Part shown: positions 1 through 5,818 of the stretch, one piece after another
How the letters are laid out: every line of letters starts with the position of its first letter
Position numbering within the stretch: the first letter of the stretch is position 1
Origin: an uncultured Oscillospiraceae bacterium
GTDB lineage: Bacteria > Bacillota > Clostridia > Oscillospirales > Oscillospiraceae
Length of the DNA stretch: 9,479 nucleotides
NCBI GenBank assembly: GCA_934635545.1
Contig: CAKTZN010000069.1
Coordinates: forward strand, 1-9,479
Reading direction: 5' to 3'
Notes under the pieces: generated by a model
What the model was told of the DNA's origin: nothing
The model's database searches: none
Seen by the model: only the letters and a program-made list of their open reading frames with translations
Translations under genes and position numbers: made by a program

Positions 1-185
1 ATCTCGTCGTTGATCTGGCGGCCGTCCTCATAGTACTGGGTGCAGGCCTCGGTGGTGATGGTAAAGCCCTGGGGCACCGGCAGACCGATGTTGGTCATCT
101 CGGCCAGGTTGGCGCCCTTGCCGCCCAGCAGCTCACGCATCTTGGCGTTGCCCTCGGTGAACAGGTAGCAATACTTTTTGCTCAT
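1..185 (-). CDS. ppdK: Pyruvate, phosphate dikinase, N-terminal fragment (runs off the left edge)
   Basis: Pyruvate phosphate dikinase reversibly converts pyruvate, ATP and phosphate to phosphoenolpyruvate, AMP and pyrophosphate, a cytoplasmic step linking glycolysis and gluconeogenesis in many anaerobes. Only the first 61 codons are present; the rest lies left of position 1. The start of the ATP-grasp nucleotide-binding domain is visible. [10 protein letters not shown] (residues 21-30) contains Lys23, which matches the ATP-binding lysine of the family, and it is followed by [15 protein letters not shown] (34-48), a strong signature of the dikinase. The related PEP synthase has a similar N-terminus, but the spacing and the QYYEDGRQI segment (49-57) fit PPDK better. 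The ATG at 185-183 is preceded by GGAGG (198-194) at 8 nt. The gene diverges from holB and has its own promoter near 292-320. Identification is firm despite the truncation. Confidence 0.93.
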   Translation of the reverse strand, partial: MSKKYCYLFTEGNAKMRELLGGKGANLAEMTNIGLPVPQGFTITTEACTQYYEDGRQINDE

Positions 186-291
186 TTACATATCCTCCAT
201 ATCACAAAAAAATATCTTGATTTTCCGAAATTTTTGGCCGTTTTAGGGGCTTTTGTGTTCTTTTTGTTAAATGTGTCCCATCAACCGCTTT

Positions 292-320
292 ATTATAACC
301 AGCTTTCCCCATAAAAGCAA
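292..320 (-). promoter_or_regulatory. Predicted sigma-A promoter for ppdK
   Basis: On the minus strand, TTGCTT (320-315) and a perfect TATAAT (297-292) are separated by 17 bp. Transcription would start near 285, giving an AT-rich leader of about 100 nt before the ppdK ATG at 185. I saw no convincing riboswitch or hairpin in that leader. The rest of the 186-484 intergenic region holds only this promoter, the divergent holB promoter and the two ribosome binding sites. Confidence 0.6.
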
Positions 321-403
321 GCATATTTTCCGTTTATTTCCCTGTTTTTCCTACAAATATGCAAACGCATACAAACTTTTTCAGAGAATCCGCCTGCCGG
401 GGG

Positions 404-433
404 TTGCGGCAGAGGCCAAAATTGTGGTATACT
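404..433 (+). promoter_or_regulatory. Predicted promoter for the holB-ricT-HAD operon, extended -10
   Basis: TTGCGG (404-409), an 18-bp spacer and TATACT (428-433) form a reasonable promoter. The TG at 425-426 gives an extended -10 element, which would compensate for the weak -35. The 11-mer TGGTATACTAT here (425-435) recurs exactly at 7994-8004, in the promoter of the split membrane gene. Transcription would start near 440, leaving a leader of about 45 nt. Confidence 0.6.
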
Positions 434-484
434 ATTATGAATTTGTGATCAGGATGGCGTATTTTGCCAGTCGCGGAGGGGTAA

Positions 485-1336
485 ATGGCACAGGCGGTGA
501 ATGAAAATTCCACATGGGTCAGGGCCGTCCGGTCGGCTGCCCGGCGGGGCCAGTTGAGCCACGCGGTGATCCTGACCGGCGAGGGGGACAAGCCCGCCGC
601 CGCCCGGTTTATCGCCGCCGCCCACCTGTGCCGCGGCGAGGGGGAGCGTCCCTGCCTGCGGTGCAACGCCTGCCGCAAGGTGATGGAGGGCATCCATCCC
701 GACGTGACGGAGGTAAAGGACGCCGACCGCAAGGAGCTGGCGGTGGACACCGTCCGGGCCCTGCGGCAGGATGTGTACATCCGGCCCAACGAGGGGGAGC
801 GGAAGGTCTATCTCTTTACCGACTGCGCCCAGCTCAACGAGCGGGATCAGAACGTGCTGCTGAAGATCGTGGAGGAGGGCCCGCCCTACGCCGCCTTCGT
901 GTTCTGCGCCGATACGCTCCATGCCCTGCTGCCCACCATCCGATCCCGCTGCGTGGAGCTGCGGCTGGACGGGGGAGAGGAGACGCCCGGAGAGGACGAG
1001 GCCGCCGCGGCGCTGTGCCGGATCCTGGCCAAAAGGGACGCCCTGGCGCTGACCGGCCACCTGACGGCGCTGGAGAACCGCCGCGTGAAGCGGGAGCAGC
1101 TTCTGGTCATGGCGGAGGGCGCGTGGCAGATCACGGCGGAGGCCCTGCTGGCCAAGTGCGGAAAGCCCGGCGGCTGCGGCGACGCGGCCCAGGCCCTGTG
1201 CCGCGCCTTCGACCGGCGGCAGCTACAGGCGCTGACGGCGCTTTTCCGCCGCTATGCCGGAGAATGTCAATACAACGTGGGCGCGGGCCATGTGCTGGGT
1301 GCCCTGAACGCGGAGCTTATCGCTCTGCTGCACTGA
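485..1336 (+). CDS. holB: DNA polymerase III subunit delta' (clamp-loader subunit)
   Basis: This 283-residue protein is the delta' subunit of the clamp loader, which helps load the beta sliding clamp onto primed DNA. The AAA+ N-terminal half is recognisable. A zinc-module cysteine set (Cys49, Cys57, Cys60, Cys63) sits where family members carry it. LLKIVEEGP (125-133) corresponds to the usual LLK-LEEPP motif, with Gly in place of the first Pro. The SRC motif lies at 154-156. The Walker A position is degenerate (GEGDKPAAAR, 32-41), as expected for a subunit that often does not bind ATP. The C-terminal collar region is poorly conserved, as is usual. The ATG at 485 follows GGAGGGG (475-481). It is the first gene of an apparent operon, with ricT 30 nt downstream, the same order as holB-yaaT in Bacillus subtilis. 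An open frame beginning at 514 in another phase is a GC-rich shadow. Confidence 0.93.
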   Translation: MAQAVNENSTWVRAVRSAARRGQLSHAVILTGEGDKPAAARFIAAAHLCRGEGERPCLRCNACRKVMEGIHPDVTEVKDADRKELAVDTVRALRQDVYIRPNEGERKVYLFTDCAQLNERDQNVLLKIVEEGPPYAAFVFCADTLHALLPTIRSRCVELRLDGGEETPGEDEAAAALCRILAKRDALALTGHLTALENRRVKREQLLVMAEGAWQITAEALLAKCGKPGGCGDAAQALCRAFDRRQLQALTALFRRYAGECQYNVGAGHVLGALNAELIALLH

Positions 1337-1366
1337 TTTCCCTTCAGAAAGGAAGGTATACCCGAT

Positions 1367-2725
1367 ATGACGACTGTCATCTCTGTCCGCTTCCGCAGCG
1401 GCAGCAAAACCTACTATTTTGACCCCCGGGACCTGGCGGTGCGCACCGGGGACGACGTGGTGGTGGAGACCGCCCAGGGCCCGGAATTCGCCCAGTGCAC
1501 AGAGGGCAACCATGGCGTGGCCGACGACGCGGTGGTGAAGCCCCTGCGCCCGGTGCTGCGCATCGCCACCGACAACGACCGGCACACGGCGGCCTATAAC
1601 CGCAGCCGGGAGAAGGACGCCTTTGACATCTGCCAGAAGAAGATCGCCCAGCATGGCCTGGAGATGAAGCTGGTGCGGGTGGAATGCAGCTTTGACGGCA
1701 GCAAGATCCTGTTTTTCTTCACCGCCGACGGACGCGTGGACTTCCGTGAGCTGGTGAAGGATCTGGCCGGTGTGTTCCGCTCCCGCATCGAGCTGCGGCA
1801 GATCGGCGTCCGGGACGAGGCCAAGATGCTGGGCGGCCTGGGCATCTGCGGCCGGCCCTTCTGCTGCGCGTCCTATATGGACGAGTTCGTCCCCGTGTCC
1901 ATCAAGATGGCCAAGACCCAGAACCTGAGCCTGAACCCCACCAAGATCTCCGGCACCTGCGGGCGGCTGATGTGCTGCCTGAAGTACGAGCAGGACGCCT
2001 ACGAGGATGCCATCAAGCGGATGCCGAAAAACGATTCCTTCGTGGTGACGCCGGACGGCCCCGGCAACGTCAGCGATATCAACGTGCTGAAGGAGACGGT
2101 CAACGTCCGGTTGGACGAGCGGCCCGACACTCCCCGCTGCTACCATAACTGCGAGGTCTGCGTGCTGCGCAACGGCAAGGGCAGCCGGGACGGCATCACC
2201 GTCCCCAAGGAGCGGCCCGAGCGCTATGTGGAGCCGGTGGCCGCCGAGGAGATGCTGATCCCCAATCTGTTCGCCGATTACGGCATGCCCTCCGAGCCTG
2301 CGGAGCAGGCCCAGGAGGAGCGCCCCGCCCGCCGCAGGAGCCGGGGCGGACGCCGCCGCGGCAAGGGCGGTACGGCCGAGAGCAAGCCCCAGACCGCCGA
2401 GACGCCCGCTAAAAAGGAGGAGCGTCCCGCCAAGCCCGCGAAGGCGGCCAAGCCTGCCCCGGAGCAGGGTGAGAGCAAGGAACCCCGCCGGGAGGGCGAG
2501 GGCGGCCAGCGCCGCCGCAGAAGCCGCGGTGGCCGGGGACGGGGCGGAGAGAAGCCTGTCAACGAGGCCAACGCCGCCCCCAAGCCCACTCCCGCGCCGG
2601 AGAAAGCACCCCGTCAGGAGGGCGCGCCCGGTGAGGGCGGCCAGCGTCCTGCCCGCCGCAGGAGCCGGGGCGGACGCCGCCGGGGCAATGGCGGCAAGAG
2701 CGGCGCCTCCGGCAGCGAGGCATAA
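1367..2725 (+). CDS. ricT: PSP1-domain protein RicT (YaaT-like) with a long Arg/Gly-rich C-terminal tail
   Basis: In B. subtilis RicT (YaaT) works with RicA and RicF in a cytoplasmic complex that affects RNase Y-dependent mRNA maturation, sporulation, competence and biofilm formation, and that complex carries Fe-S clusters. The PSP1 core is well conserved here: FTADGRVDFRELVKDLA, RIELRQIGVRDEAK, then the Cys clusters CGRPFCC (161-167) and CGRLMCC (198-204). A further CYHNCEVC lies at 258-265. The core spans roughly residues 1-285, about the size of the whole B. subtilis protein. Residues 305-452 are extra, low in complexity and rich in Arg, Gly, Lys, Pro, Ala and Glu, with three RRRSRGG-type blocks near 322, 382 and 430. 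The ATG at 1367 has GGAAGG at 1351-1356. The gene sits between holB and the HAD gene, and synteny supports the call. Function of the core is well supported by homology; the tail's role is unknown. Confidence 0.92.
   Translation: MTTVISVRFRSGSKTYYFDPRDLAVRTGDDVVVETAQGPEFAQCTEGNHGVADDAVVKPLRPVLRIATDNDRHTAAYNRSREKDAFDICQKKIAQHGLEMKLVRVECSFDGSKILFFFTADGRVDFRELVKDLAGVFRSRIELRQIGVRDEAKMLGGLGICGRPFCCASYMDEFVPVSIKMAKTQNLSLNPTKISGTCGRLMCCLKYEQDAYEDAIKRMPKNDSFVVTPDGPGNVSDINVLKETVNVRLDERPDTPRCYHNCEVCVLRNGKGSRDGITVPKERPERYVEPVAAEEMLIPNLFADYGMPSEPAEQAQEERPARRRSRGGRRRGKGGTAESKPQTAETPAKKEERPAKPAKAAKPAPEQGESKEPRREGEGGQRRRRSRGGRGRGGEKPVNEANAAPKPTPAPEKAPRQEGAPGEGGQRPARRRSRGGRRRGNGGKSGASGSEA
2327..2357 (+). repeat. 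31-bp perfect direct repeat, copy 1, in the ricT tail
   Basis: These 31 bases are identical to 2651-2681, exactly 324 bp (108 codons) further on and in the same reading frame. Both copies encode ARRRSRGGRR. A diverged third block at 2510-2548 encodes RRRRSRGGRGRGG (residues 382-394). The identity at synonymous positions suggests fairly recent duplication or gene conversion within the tail. Confidence 0.9.
2651..2681 (+). repeat. 31-bp perfect direct repeat, copy 2, in the ricT tail
   Basis: This is the second copy of the repeat at 2327-2357, coding for residues 429-438 of RicT, just before the stop. The bases before it also resemble the block before the middle copy: EGGQR precedes the Arg-rich run at both 2501-2512 and 2635-2647. 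Confidence 0.9.
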
Positions 2726-2728
2726 GCC

Positions 2729-3574
2729 ATGGGAAAGTTTACAGGCGTATTGATCGCCAGCGATTTTGACAACACGCTGGTGTTTACCGAGAATGCCCTG
2801 AAGGGTCTGGAGCCCATGCCGGAGCTGCTGCCGGAGAACCGGGAGGCCATCGAGTACTTCATGGCCGAGGGCGGCACCTTTTCCATCGCTACGGGCCGGG
2901 CGCTGCCCTCCTTCGAGACGGTGCGGCAGGGGCTGCCCATGAACGGCCCCACCATCCTCTTCAACGGCGCGGCCATCTACGATTTTCAGAAAGGGGAGTA
3001 CCTGTATACGGCGTTTCTGCCGGATACGGTGCGGCCCCATATCATGCAGGTGCTGGACGCCTGGCCGGAGGCGGCGGTGGAGCTGTATCACGACGACAAC
3101 GCCATCTTCGCCCTGCACGCCAACGAGTTGACGCTGCGCCATCTGCATCTGACCCACGAGGCCACCACCATGCTGGACACCATCGACCAGGCGCCGTCCC
3201 CCATCAGCAAGGCCCTGTTTGAGATCGTGCCGGAGCATATGGAGGCGCTGCACCGCTATATCGCCGCTCAGCCCTGGGCCTCCCTGTACGAGGTGGTGCC
3301 CAGCAGCACCTTTCTGCTGGAGCTGACGGCCAAGGGCGCCTGCAAGGGCGACATGGTGCGCCATCTGGCGGACATACTGCACATCAGGGCCCAGAACATC
3401 TACTGCGTGGGCGACCACGCCAACGACATCGGTATGCTGCGGGCCTCCGCCATCCCCTTTGCCCCGGCAAACGCCATCGAATCGGTACATCAGGTGCCCG
3501 GGATCCATATCCTCCCGGACGCCCGTGACGGCGCCATCGCCGCCATGATCCGTGAGCTGGAGCAGCGGTATTGA
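2729..3574 (+). CDS. Cof-type HAD-IIB family phosphatase
   Basis: This 281-residue cytoplasmic protein belongs to the haloacid dehalogenase superfamily, Cof-like IIB group, which typically dephosphorylates small phosphometabolites such as sugar phosphates or nucleotides. All four motifs are visible. Motif I is DFDNT (12-16), with Asp12 as nucleophile and Asp14 as acid/base. Motif II is ATGR (54-57), with Thr55. The motif III lysine is Lys206 in ACKGD, and motif IV is GDHANDIGML (228-237), with Asp229 and Asp233. The cap domain occupies roughly residues 85-195. Motif I has Asn where DxDGT is more usual. The ATG lies 3 nt after the ricT stop, with GAGG (2717-2720) inside the ricT tail at 8 nt, so translation is probably coupled. 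The substrate cannot be told from sequence, and linkage to holB-ricT gives no clear hint. Confidence 0.88.
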   Translation: MGKFTGVLIASDFDNTLVFTENALKGLEPMPELLPENREAIEYFMAEGGTFSIATGRALPSFETVRQGLPMNGPTILFNGAAIYDFQKGEYLYTAFLPDTVRPHIMQVLDAWPEAAVELYHDDNAIFALHANELTLRHLHLTHEATTMLDTIDQAPSPISKALFEIVPEHMEALHRYIAAQPWASLYEVVPSSTFLLELTAKGACKGDMVRHLADILHIRAQNIYCVGDHANDIGMLRASAIPFAPANAIESVHQVPGIHILPDARDGAIAAMIRELEQRY

Positions 3575-3602
3575 CCGGAGAACGGAACGCTCCGGAAGCC
3601 GC

Positions 3603-3620
3603 CGTTCACATAATGTTCAC
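3603..3620 (+). promoter_or_regulatory. Tandem GTTCAC direct repeat abutting the -35; candidate response-regulator site
   Basis: GTTCAC occurs at 3604-3609 and again at 3615-3620, with an 11-bp period (one helical turn) and directly against the -35 at 3621. Shifted by one base this reads TTCACA-N5-TTCACT, close to the TT(A/C/T)A(C/T)A direct repeats known for PhoP of Bacillus. The hexamer-N5-hexamer layout is also that of WalR sites. OmpR/PhoB-family regulators bind such tandem repeats. Which regulator acts here, if any, is inference. Confidence 0.45.
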
Positions 3621-3649
3621 TTGACGCTCCGGCGGGATCGGAGTATCAT
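3621..3649 (+). promoter_or_regulatory. Predicted sigma-A promoter for the M23 peptidase unit
   Basis: TTGACG (3621-3626), exactly 17 bp, then TATCAT (3644-3649) is a strong match. Transcription would start near 3656, giving a leader of about 33 nt to the ATG at 3689. The entire spacer is an inverted repeat, CTCCG-N7-CGGAG (3627-3631 with 3639-3643). The preceding region 3575-3620 holds a weak hairpin without a U tract and the GTTCAC repeat. Confidence 0.7.
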
Positions 3650-3688
3650 ATTTTATTGGATAAATCTAAACTTTCAGGTGAGTACCCC

Positions 3689-5422
3689 ATGAAACAAACG
3701 CAAACCCCTCCCACAACGCCCCAGGATGATCCCCAGCGCATGTCGCTGTCGTCCCTGTGGAACCTGTGGGTCGACAATCTGAAGGAGTGGCACTTCTACC
3801 TGGTGGAGGAGCACGGCCATCGCCAGCGGGCGGATATCTCCGGTTGGATCGACAAGCTGCGCCAGCGGATCCGGGCCTTCATGGCCTCGCTGCGCCGGGA
3901 CGTGCGGCACCAGAAGAACGCCAGCCGCCATCGGAAATTCCCCGAGTCGGATTACCGCATCGCCCAGTTCTGCCTCTATGTGGCCGGCAGCATCCCCCGG
4001 ATGACCTCCGCCGTGCATGAGCGGCTGACTCAGCGCCGCCGCAAGCGCATCGACGCGGCCCATACCTTCCAGAAGCAGGTGGACAAGGTGAAGAATCACC
4101 CTGTGGCCTTCTTCAGCGGCGCGCTGGTGGTGGTGGCGCTGTGCGCCCTGCTGTCCTTCTATACCATCGGCACCACCGCCTCCTATGACGGCAATGATCT
4201 GGGCACCGTGTCCGGCATCCGCACCGTCAACGCCGTGGTGGACGATATCCAGAGCATCACCCGCGAGACACTGGGGGATGACAGCTATACCGTGGACACG
4301 GGCAAGCTGGACACCCAGGTGGGCGTTGTCCGCCGCCAGTCGGTGGAGAGCCGCGAGGAGTTCGCTGACAACCTCTCTGACGAGCTGGGCATGGTGGAAT
4401 ACGCCTACGTCCTGTATATCGACGGTGAGCCTGTGGCCGCCACCACCTTCCCCGGCGCGCTGGAGGAGATGCTGGATCAGTTGAAGAAGGGCTACATCAC
4501 CGCCAGCACCGTGGACTCCTATTTTGTGGAGGATGTGGAGATCAAGCAGGAGTATGTGGACGCGTCTCTTGTGATGAATCTGGGCGATATCGCCGAGATC
4601 CTCAACGCCACCAAGGCCGGCGAGGTCACCTACACCGTGCAGTCCGGCGACAGCTACTATTACATTGCCGAGCTGTACGGCATGTCGGTGGACAACCTGC
4701 TGGATGCCAACCCCGGCTACGATCCCAAGCTGCTGCGGGTGGGCGACGTGCTGACCATCTCCAACGCCGTCCCCTATCTTACGGTGGTGGACGTGGAGCG
4801 GCAGAATTACGTCCAGGACGTGCCCTATCAGGTGGAGTATCAGGACGACGACACCATGTATCAGGGCGACTATAAGGTGCTGTCCGCCGGTGAATACGGC
4901 AAAGCGGACGTGACCGCCAACGTCACCTATATCAACGGCGAGGAGACCGACCGCCAGGTGGTGGCCTCTGTCACCCTCAGCGAGCCTGTCACCGAGACCC
5001 AGGCCCGGGGCACCATCCCCCGTCCGTCCTGGTTCCCCACCGGCAGCTTCCGCTGGCCCTGCAGCGGCACCATCACGTCCTATTTCGGACACCGCAATAC
5101 CGGTATCCGCGGCGCCAGCACCTATCATCAGGGCCTTGACATTGCCAACAGCTACGGTACGGCCATCTACGCTGCCGACGGTGGTACCGTTACCTATTCC
5201 GGCTGGAGAGGCGGCTATGGTTACCTGGTCGTCATTGACCACGGTAATGGCTACCAGACCTATTACGGCCATAATAGCTCGTTGGTCGTCTCGGCAGGCG
5301 AGCATGTGTACAAGGGCCAGCAGATCGCCCGCATGGGCTCCACCGGCGTGTCCAGCGGCAACCACTGCCATTTCGGCGTCCTGGTCAACGGCACGTTTGT
5401 GAACCCGTTGAATTACCTGTAA
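3689..5422 (+). CDS. Membrane-anchored LysM-G5-M23 peptidoglycan endopeptidase
   Basis: This 577-residue protein is a predicted zinc endopeptidase that cuts peptidoglycan cross-links at the cell surface. Residues 1-137 are charged, Arg/Lys-rich and presumably cytoplasmic. One membrane helix spans about 138-160. Outside lie a linker region (about 165-310), a LysM domain (about 314-360, YTVQSGDSYYYIAELYGM), a G5-like domain (about 361-442) and a C-terminal M23/LytM domain (about 456-577). The M23 metal and catalytic residues are complete: His480 and Asp484 in HQGLD, His528 in YYGH, and His559 and His561 in HCHFG. It therefore looks active rather than a degenerate regulator. The ATG at 3689 is chosen because AGGTGA (3676-3681) precedes it by 7 nt; an in-frame TTG at 3656 falls at the expected transcription start. 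The long cytoplasmic N-terminus is uncommon for the class. A 60-residue membrane protein follows in the same unit. Confidence 0.9.
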   Translation: MKQTQTPPTTPQDDPQRMSLSSLWNLWVDNLKEWHFYLVEEHGHRQRADISGWIDKLRQRIRAFMASLRRDVRHQKNASRHRKFPESDYRIAQFCLYVAGSIPRMTSAVHERLTQRRRKRIDAAHTFQKQVDKVKNHPVAFFSGALVVVALCALLSFYTIGTTASYDGNDLGTVSGIRTVNAVVDDIQSITRETLGDDSYTVDTGKLDTQVGVVRRQSVESREEFADNLSDELGMVEYAYVLYIDGEPVAATTFPGALEEMLDQLKKGYITASTVDSYFVEDVEIKQEYVDASLVMNLGDIAEILNATKAGEVTYTVQSGDSYYYIAELYGMSVDNLLDANPGYDPKLLRVGDVLTISNAVPYLTVVDVERQNYVQDVPYQVEYQDDDTMYQGDYKVLSAGEYGKADVTANVTYINGEETDRQVVASVTLSEPVTETQARGTIPRPSWFPTGSFRWPCSGTITSYFGHRNTGIRGASTYHQGLDIANSYGTAIYAADGGTVTYSGWRGGYGYLVVIDHGNGYQTYYGHNSSLVVSAGEHVYKGQQIARMGSTGVSSGNHCHFGVLVNGTFVNPLNYL

Positions 5423-5454
5423 AATACACCTTCGGGAAAGAGGAGAAAAGTGAA

Positions 5455-5637
5455 ATGAAGCATGTTGTTTCCGCGATGCTGTGCGCCGCCCTGTGCGCGC
5501 TGACTGTCGTTTCCACCTGGGGCATCACCCCCGCCGCCACCGGCGACGAGAGCAATATCCCCCTGATGATCGGACTGGCCGCCGCGGCCGTCATCGCCAT
5601 CGTGGTGGTGCTGGTCATGATGAAGAAGAGACGGTAA
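5455..5637 (+). CDS. 60-residue membrane miniprotein resembling a signal peptide joined to a sorting-signal tail
   Basis: I do not recognise a named family. Residues 1-3 (MKH) and a hydrophobic stretch (4-21) look like a signal peptide or first membrane segment. A short polar link, TPAATGDESN (25-34), is followed by a second hydrophobic helix (about 35-56) and a KKRR terminus. This order of motif, helix and basic tail copies the C-terminal sorting signal of sortase substrates, which in clostridia often reads P-x-TGD. Here the motif is degenerate (PAATGD), so processing by sortase is doubtful. No mature domain would remain between the two segments. The ATG is well supported by GGAG (5442-5445) at 9 nt. 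The gene starts 32 nt after the M23 peptidase and ends just before a strong terminator, so it is very likely co-transcribed with the peptidase. It may be a two-helix partner or regulator of it, which is inference. Confidence 0.75.
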   Translation: MKHVVSAMLCAALCALTVVSTWGITPAATGDESNIPLMIGLAAAAVIAIVVVLVMMKKRR

Positions 5638-5648
5638 GAACCAAATGC

Positions 5649-5688
5649 AAAAGCCCGCGCCTGTTTGCTGACAGGCGCGGGCTTTTTT
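5649..5688 (+). terminator. Strong rho-independent terminator after the M23 peptidase unit
   Basis: A perfect 16-bp stem (5649-5664 with 5671-5686), GC-rich in its core, encloses the 6-nt loop TTGCTG, and a run of six T (5683-5688) forms the U tract. It begins 11 nt after the stop of the miniprotein. The A run at the base of the left arm would also give a shorter T run on the opposite strand, but no minus-strand gene ends here. Confidence 0.95.
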
Positions 5689-5727
5689 ATGCGAGGCAGA
5701 CGCCGGGGAGATACGGCAGAAAGCACA

Positions 5728-5756
5728 TTGACCTTGTCCGCGCTTTCCGCTATAAT
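5728..5756 (+). promoter_or_regulatory. Near-consensus sigma-A promoter for the alpha/beta hydrolase
   Basis: TTGACC (5728-5733), 17 bp and a perfect TATAAT (5751-5756) make this the best-matching promoter in the window. Transcription should start near 5763, inside the palindrome at 5761-5773, giving a leader of about 55 nt. Confidence 0.8.
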
Positions 5757-5760
5757 CGGA

Positions 5761-5773
5761 ATATACGGTATAT
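5761..5773. promoter_or_regulatory. Palindrome ATATAC-G-GTATAT over the expected start site; candidate operator
   Basis: Two perfect 6-nt arms (5761-5766 and 5768-5773) flank a single central base, 4 nt downstream of the -10. Related TATACGATACGG bases follow at once (5771-5782). Position and symmetry fit a repressor operator, but AT-rich arms of this size can arise by chance. Confidence 0.35.
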
Positions 5774-5818
5774 ACGATACGGCGCTGAGACGGGAGCGGA
5801 CGATAAGGAGGCAAGCCT

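Noticed and set aside
271..504. A 77-codon plus-strand open frame in the ppdK-holB intergenic region
   Set aside because: It has no ribosome binding site, runs through the holB promoter and into the holB start, and has no recognisable features.
1223..3508. A 761-codon minus-strand open frame opposite ricT and the HAD gene
   Set aside because: It is antisense to two genes with clear family motifs. Its translation is low-complexity, rich in His, Gly, Leu and Ala, as expected from the opposite strand of GC-rich codons.
3575..3595. Terminator after the HAD gene (CCGGAG with CTCCGG, 9-nt loop)
   Set aside because: The stem is only 6 bp and no T run follows, so intrinsic termination is unlikely.
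3656..3688. Upstream TTG start for the M23 peptidase
   Set aside because: It falls at the predicted transcription start, 6 nt after the -10, and has no ribosome binding site. The ATG at 3689 has AGGTGA at 7 nt.
3674..5371. A 565-codon minus-strand open frame opposite the M23 peptidase
   Set aside because: The plus strand encodes LysM, G5 and M23 domains with all catalytic residues. The antisense frame has the same Gly/His/Val-rich shadow composition and no recognisable domain.
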